A stretch of DNA of 20,212 nucleotides from positions 1 to 20,212 of the forward strand of contig JABMRP010000278.1 of NCBI GenBank assembly GCA_013202535.1. The letters are read 5' to 3'. Made by a program: the position numbers and the translations under genes. Source of the DNA: Planctomycetota bacterium (lineage in GTDB: Bacteria; Planctomycetota; Planctomycetia; Pirellulales; Thermoguttaceae). The notes beneath the pieces were generated by a model. It was given only the letters and a program-made list of their open reading frames with translations. It searched no databases and was not told where the DNA came from. Shown in pieces: positions 16,568 through 20,212 of the stretch (position 1 is its first letter; every line of letters begins with the position of its first letter).

Positions 16568-17587
16568 ATGCGAATCGTCCTTGAAATCGCCTCCGGAACC
16601 GAGACCGGCCGAAAAGTCCAACTCGGCGCCGGCCAGCAGTTGCGCGTGGGACGGACCCACTGGGCCGATCTGGCCGTGGAAACCGACGGGCACATGTCGG
16701 GCGTTCACTTCGCGCTGGAGACCGACGACGTTGCTTGCTACGTCAGCGACCAGGGAAGCAGCAACGGTACCCTGCTCAACGACGAACCCGTCGGGGAGCG
16801 AACCGTGGTGCGCGACGGTGATACGATCCTCGCCGGAGAAACCCAATTCATCCTGCACGTCGAAGGAGACAAGCCCGAGAAAACCGCCGGCGCGGGTAAA
16901 TTAGGGGATTCCTCGGTAGGCTTCGCCGGACTCAAGACGGCCCTGTCGCAGGTGCAAGCAAACTACGAAGTGGAAACGTGCGACAGCGGCCTGACGGTGT
17001 GTCGCGGCGACGTCGCCGAAATCGAAGCGTCCGACCTGACCGTCCTCCTCACTCGACACATGCCGGCGTTTCTGATCGTCGATCTTCAGAAACTGGACAC
17101 ACCGCCGGAGGACCTGGCATCGCCGGACTATTTGTTCGACTGGCTTCCCCCGGAAGCCGCGGCGCTGGCGTCTCCCGTGCTGGTGGCGCCGGAGGACGTG
17201 CCCGAGTGGCCCAAACTTGTGGCCGCCGGCTGGGGAAACGAAGCCGTGGTCACCCTGTTCTCGCGAATGGAGAAGGCGGCCCTTTTGGCCCATCTCCGCC
17301 GCGCCTTGCGTGCCAAGCCGGGACGCGAAGACGCCAGCGGCGGGATCATCGGCTTCTGTTGGCCCGGCGTCATGGCGATGCTACTGGCCCACCAGACGGC
17401 CTCTTTCGTCGAAAGGCTGCTCCAGGGCATCGACGCGGTGCTCGTCGAACTTCCCGATTTGCCCGAAAGATGGCAGCTTTTCGGGCAAAGTTCGATCGCC
17501 GATCTGCTCGACGAAGCCGGACTGGTCCGGCGGACCGAAGAGCAGGTCCCCGAGGAGAATGAGCAACCCCCTGGAGAAGGCGAGTAG
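16568..17587 (+). CDS. FHA domain fused to a DUF4123 T6SS adaptor domain
   Basis: This 339-residue protein combines two domains. Residues about 5-98 are an FHA phosphothreonine-binding domain, with GR at 28-29, SGVHF at 44-48 and SSNGT at 64-68 in the correct places. After a linker of about 65 residues, the C-terminal part (about 165-300) resembles DUF4123, the Tap/TEC chaperone that loads effectors onto VgrG. It has the FLIVDLQ strand, YLFDWLPPEAAALASPVLV, WGNEAVVTLFSRMEKAALLA followed by HLRRAL, and a GIIGFCWPGVMAMLL strand. An acidic Pro-Glu tail ends it. No signal peptide or membrane segment is seen. Its place between vgrG and PAAR fits an adaptor role. The FHA call is strong; DUF4123 is by motif pattern only. 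Phospho-dependent loading is inference. Confidence 0.82.
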   Translation: MRIVLEIASGTETGRKVQLGAGQQLRVGRTHWADLAVETDGHMSGVHFALETDDVACYVSDQGSSNGTLLNDEPVGERTVVRDGDTILAGETQFILHVEGDKPEKTAGAGKLGDSSVGFAGLKTALSQVQANYEVETCDSGLTVCRGDVAEIEASDLTVLLTRHMPAFLIVDLQKLDTPPEDLASPDYLFDWLPPEAAALASPVLVAPEDVPEWPKLVAAGWGNEAVVTLFSRMEKAALLAHLRRALRAKPGREDASGGIIGFCWPGVMAMLLAHQTASFVERLLQGIDAVLVELPDLPERWQLFGQSSIADLLDEAGLVRRTEEQVPEENEQPPGEGE

Positions 17588-17619
17588 GAAATGGACAAAC
17601 AGCAACCGAGGATCGCATC

Positions 17620-17916
17620 ATGAAGCCAGCCGCCAGACTGGGCGACATGCACGTCTGCCCGATGATCACACCCGGTCTGCCTCCCATTCCGCACGTGGGA
17701 GGTCCGATCACCCTCGCCGTTGCGACGGTGCTTATCGGCGGACAGCCCGCGGCGAGATTGGGCGACATGGCCACCTGTGTGGGACCACCTGACTCGATCG
17801 CCTTAGGGTCGGCCACGGTGCTCATCGGCGGCCAGCCGGCGGCAAGGATGGGCGACATGACCGCCCACGGCGGCTCGATCGTCGTCGGATTACCCACGGT
17901 ACTCATCGGCGGATAG
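17620..17916 (+). CDS. PAAR-domain spike-tip protein
   Basis: PAAR proteins form a zinc-bound cone that sharpens the VgrG tip and often carries toxin extensions. This 98-residue protein is the bare domain. Three copies of an AARLGDM-type turn (residues 4-10, about 45-51 and about 75-81) alternate with TVLIGG strands. His and Cys suited to zinc binding occur in HVCP near residue 11, PHVGG near 25, ATCVG near 52 and AHGG near 83. There is no N- or C-terminal extension, so it carries no fused toxin or transmembrane region. GAGG lies about 7 bases before the ATG. A 10-codon frame (17591-17623) ends in an ATGA overlap with this start and could be a small coupling leader. Confidence 0.94.
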   Translation: MKPAARLGDMHVCPMITPGLPPIPHVGGPITLAVATVLIGGQPAARLGDMATCVGPPDSIALGSATVLIGGQPAARMGDMTAHGGSIVVGLPTVLIGG

Positions 17917-17927
17917 CAGAAGCCACG

Positions 17928-17949
17928 CCCACGGGTAGCACCCCGTGGG
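17928..17949 (+). terminator. Hairpin 11 bases after the PAAR stop
   Basis: CCCACGGG at 17928-17935 pairs perfectly with CCCGTGGG at 17942-17949 across the loop TAGCAC. It lies just after the last spike-cassette gene and is a candidate transcription end or mRNA-stabilising structure. There is no T-run, so classical intrinsic termination is uncertain. The arm core CCACGG/CCGTGG is shared with the hairpin after hcp (14350-14385). Confidence 0.5.
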
Positions 17950-18142
17950 TCAAACGGCGGTTCCGGAAATCGGAGAAGAAACCACGCAACCGGCGACCCC
18001 AATCATCGGATAATAGGGTATCGGCAAGAGACGAAACACGGCCCACAGACGGTACAACCCGCAAGACCGAGACCGTGAGCCCCCGTTTTCCCCCGAGAGA
18101 TGTGTCGAAGAGGTAACGCAAGGCGGCTTTTTCGGACCTGGC

Positions 18143-18171
18143 TTGCCCGGGCGTCAACACCGGCATACACT
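18143..18171 (+). promoter_or_regulatory. Weak candidate promoter of the DUF4384 gene
   Basis: TTGCCC at 18143-18148 and TACACT at 18166-18171 are separated by 17 bases, and each matches 4 of 6 consensus positions. The -10 element is about 82 bases before the start at 18254. Chance occurrence is quite possible. Confidence 0.22.
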
Positions 18172-18253
18172 TCCCTGGGGGGGTGAACAACGACCGTCAA
18201 CGTCATTACCAAACGACTTTCGCCACAACCGTACCGAGTAGGAGGCACCCGTC

Positions 18254-19072
18254 ATGAAATTTTCGATCCGCCGCGCCGTAGCGGCCTGCTTGATCTTGGG
18301 GTTTTTGGCCGCATGGGCGGCGCCCCGAACAGCCCTGTCGCAAGAATCTCGCGTTCGGGATCTCGTGCGCAAGTACGTCAAGGAGAAGAAGCACGACGAG
18401 TTGGCCAAACTGGTCGGGTTTTCGTCCAGCGTGGAGCATGTCGTGGCCTTGGACTACACCGTGCTGGTTCGCGCCGATGGCGTGGAGACGGCGGTCGACC
18501 CGATGAAATACGAGTTCACCGTGGGTGACCAGATCCGCGTGCGCATCGAGCCGGTCAACGACGCCTATATCTACATCTTCCACCAAGGAGCCAGCGGCCA
18601 TCGCACGTGCCTGCTGCCAACCGAGCAAGAGAAACCACCGAAAGTCACCGGTGGCCAGCCGTTGGACCTTCCCGACGACGGCTACTTCGAGTTCGTCGCT
18701 CCGCCGGGCAGCGAGGAGCTTCTCGTGGTAGCCACCGAGGAGCCGGCCGCCGATCTGGCCTTGCTCTCCAACGTCGTATTCGCCAAACCGGAAGACGAAT
18801 TGACCGAGGAGGAAAAGAAACTCAAGGCGACGCTCCAGAAGACGGTGCAGAAGACGCTCCAATCGATCCAGACCCGAAGCCGCAGAACGCGCGCCGCGTT
18901 TTCCGAGGAGGTCGTGCGGGAGGCCATGCGTGGCCAGACCCGAGGTATCCTCGAAGAACCGCCCACCGGCAACGAGAAGAGCAGCTTCGCGATGGCCGTC
19001 AGCACCGAGCGCGGCGATCTGTTGAGGCTCTACGTGAAGATTCCGTTGAAGTCGATCGCTTCCGAACGCTAG
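18254..19072 (+). CDS. Exported DUF4384-domain protein
   Basis: The 272-residue product begins with a signal peptide: positive SIRR, a hydrophobic stretch of about residues 8-23, and likely cleavage near Ser29-Gln30. It lacks a lipobox cysteine, so it is probably periplasmic or otherwise exported. Residues about 85-165 match DUF4384: KYEFTVGDQIRVRIEP, then NDAYIYIFHQ, LLPTEQEKPP, a PLDLPDDGYFEFVAPPGSEE segment and LLVVATEEPA. The C-terminal third is charged and helical, with coiled-coil potential at about 185-215. GGAGG at 18241-18245 supports the start. To my knowledge DUF4384 domains are often attached to Ser/Thr kinases or caspase-like enzymes; here none is fused. A link to the T6SS is suggested by proximity only, since 337 bases and a hairpin separate it from the PAAR gene. 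Confidence 0.82.
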   Translation: MKFSIRRAVAACLILGFLAAWAAPRTALSQESRVRDLVRKYVKEKKHDELAKLVGFSSSVEHVVALDYTVLVRADGVETAVDPMKYEFTVGDQIRVRIEPVNDAYIYIFHQGASGHRTCLLPTEQEKPPKVTGGQPLDLPDDGYFEFVAPPGSEELLVVATEEPAADLALLSNVVFAKPEDELTEEEKKLKATLQKTVQKTLQSIQTRSRRTRAAFSEEVVREAMRGQTRGILEEPPTGNEKSSFAMAVSTERGDLLRLYVKIPLKSIASER

Positions 19073-19089
19073 ACGACCGTACGTCCTGT

Positions 19090-19120
19090 GGGAAGAAAGG
19101 TGGCTGTCGCCTTTCTTCCC
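19090..19120 (+). terminator. Terminator-like hairpin after the DUF4384 gene
   Basis: GGGAAGAAAGG at 19090-19100 pairs perfectly with CCTTTCTTCCC at 19110-19120 over a 9-base loop. It starts 17 bases after the stop at 19072. The following bases (CTTCATTTG) are only partly T-rich, so it is a moderate intrinsic terminator or an mRNA 3'-end structure. It may reduce expression of the downstream WD40 gene relative to the DUF4384 gene. Confidence 0.65.
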
Positions 19121-19167
19121 CTTCATTTGCCCCGTGACCAACCTCGATCCACCCACGGGAGACCCCG

Positions 19168-20212
19168 ATGCGACTGCCCGGTTTACGCCCCATCGCCGCC
19201 GCCGTGTTGTTCGCCTCGGTCGTTGGCGCCGTCAGTCAAGCGACAGCCCAAGAATCCGGCCAGCGCGATCTGATCCGCGTTCGCCAACGGGCGGCGGCCG
19301 AACCCAAGCTGCGGATCAACGCCCGGGGACATACCGCCACGGTGCAGGCCCTGGCCTTTACGCCCGATTCCAAGCGGCTCTGCTCGGCGGGCCTCGACAA
19401 GGTGGTCCAGGTCTGGAACCTCGGTGCCTTGGGCCGCGACCTTCGCCGCACGTTTCTTCGCGAGCGGACGATCCGCTGGCAAGTCGCCCGAGGCCTGCGC
19501 GGTAGCATTTACGCGTTGGCCTCCGCACCGAGCGACGGCCTGTTGGCCTTCGGCGGCTATGGAGCCACCGGCGCGCTGGGCGAGATCGTCGTGGTCAACC
19601 CGACCGACGGCTCGCTCGTCGAAGTGCTCCACGCGCCGGAAAAGAAGGATGCCGACGGCCAAACCGTTTATCACACCGAGGCCGTCTATCATCGCCAATC
19701 GGTCTGCTCGCTGGCCTTTTCCGGCGACGGCGACTGGCTGGCTTCGATGGACACGGCCGGTCAGTCGATCCTCTGGAAACGGGGCCAGTGGAAGCCGCTG
19801 AAACTCTACCCGCCGGACGAGAAGACCTTCGACGCCGAACGGGCCCGACTCATCCAGCAGCAGCCCAAAGTGCGGCCGATCGTCTTTGTCGGCAGTTCGC
19901 ACGTCATCTTGCCGCTGTTTGTCGGCACCCAGGAGCGCCCCCTCTGGAAGCTCGCCCGGATCGGTATTGCCGACCGCAAGGATTTTCACGCGATGGATAC
20001 CGTCCACCACGGCATCGTGACCGCGCTGGCGGTGAGTCGCGACGGTTTGAAGATGGCCTCGGCCGACTTGCAGGGTAATCTCTATCTCTGGGATCTCTCC
20101 GGCGATGGCCGCGTTGCCAAACGCCTGGAACCCGGCGGAGTGGTCCTCTCGGCGGTCTTCAGTCCAGACGGAAAAACCCTGGTGGCCGGCACAACGAGGG
20201 ATCGTGTCACGC
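19168..20212 (+). CDS. Exported WD40-repeat protein (partial, runs off the right edge)
   Basis: An uninterrupted frame of 348 codons reaches the window end without a stop. The start ATG at 19168 has GGGAG at 19157-19161. Residues 1-27 form a signal peptide ending in an Ala-Thr-Ala cleavage site. WD40 repeats follow. The first has GH at 54-55, then TVQALAFTPDSKRLCSAGLD and VQVW ending at Trp83. Later ones contain SVCSLAFSGDGDWLASMDTA with ILW, then GIVTALAVSRDGLKMASADL with LYLWDL, and VLSAVFSPDGKTLVAG at the edge. The protein probably forms an exported beta-propeller for protein binding. The mature N-terminus (QESGQRDLIR) resembles that of the preceding DUF4384 protein (QESRVRDLVR). No enzyme domain is visible in the part seen. 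Confidence 0.85.
   Translation, partial: MRLPGLRPIAAAVLFASVVGAVSQATAQESGQRDLIRVRQRAAAEPKLRINARGHTATVQALAFTPDSKRLCSAGLDKVVQVWNLGALGRDLRRTFLRERTIRWQVARGLRGSIYALASAPSDGLLAFGGYGATGALGEIVVVNPTDGSLVEVLHAPEKKDADGQTVYHTEAVYHRQSVCSLAFSGDGDWLASMDTAGQSILWKRGQWKPLKLYPPDEKTFDAERARLIQQQPKVRPIVFVGSSHVILPLFVGTQERPLWKLARIGIADRKDFHAMDTVHHGIVTALAVSRDGLKMASADLQGNLYLWDLSGDGRVAKRLEPGGVVLSAVFSPDGKTLVAGTTRDRVT

Larger units (their letters stand above)
17917..18253. other. Noncoding gap between PAAR and the DUF4384 gene
   Basis: No supported gene lies in these 337 bases on either strand. The left end has a strong hairpin (17928-17949). A weak promoter-like pair is at 18143-18171, and GGAGG at 18241-18245 is the ribosome site of the next gene. 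The rest shows runs of C and G but no repeat or RNA gene I recognise. It marks a likely break between the secretion cluster and the exported-protein pair. Confidence 0.55.

Noticed and set aside
17903..18248. Possible - strand small genes in the gap after PAAR
   Set aside because: The frames overlap one another, lack ribosome sites and show no recognisable protein features.
1..20212. CRISPR arrays, tRNA or rRNA genes, insertion sequences, prophage or attachment sites
   Set aside because: None was seen: no regularly spaced repeats, cloverleaf-like sequence, transposase or integrase. The T6SS parts resemble phage tail proteins, but their gene set is specifically T6SS (TssA, TagJ, ClpV, Hcp).

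Overview
The window is high-GC bacterial DNA carrying the sheath, baseplate, tube and spike half of a type VI secretion system (T6SS). All genes are on the + strand. Gene content suggests Planctomycetota or a similar non-proteobacterial lineage: a stand-alone FliA-type sigma factor, an Hcp/VgrG/PAAR set with an FHA-DUF4123 fusion, and exported DUF4384 and WD40 proteins. That placement is an inference from gene content, since the window has no rRNA or other phylogenetic marker.

Layout. 1-291 is noncoding and rich in inverted repeats. 292-1406 is a two-gene unit: a small unknown protein tightly coupled to a FliA/sigma-28-type sigma factor. 1543-13526 is the structural operon tssA, tssB, tssC, a second tssC paralogue, tagJ (impE), tssE, tssF, tssG and clpV (tssH). 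Several of its junctions are ATGA or longer overlaps (tssB/tssC, tagJ/tssE, tssE/tssF, tssF/tssG, tssG/clpV). 13810-17916 holds the projectile parts: hcp, vgrG, an FHA-DUF4123 fusion (candidate phospho-regulated loading adaptor) and a minimal PAAR tip. 18254 to the right edge holds two exported proteins, one with a DUF4384 domain and one WD40-repeat protein that runs off the window.

How it works together. TssB and TssC (one or both TssC copies) would form the contractile sheath around an Hcp tube topped by VgrG and PAAR. TssE, TssF and TssG belong to the baseplate, TssA primes assembly, and ClpV with TagJ recycles the contracted sheath. The order tssA-B-C-(C2)-tagJ-E-F-G matches the rhizobial imp A-to-H plan and the right half of the Pseudomonas H1 plan. 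The membrane complex and its connector (TssJ, TssL, TssM, TssK) are absent from this window, as are any recognisable effector or immunity gene. The sigma factor at the head is a plausible dedicated regulator. The FHA-DUF4123 fusion between VgrG and PAAR is the least ordinary protein here.
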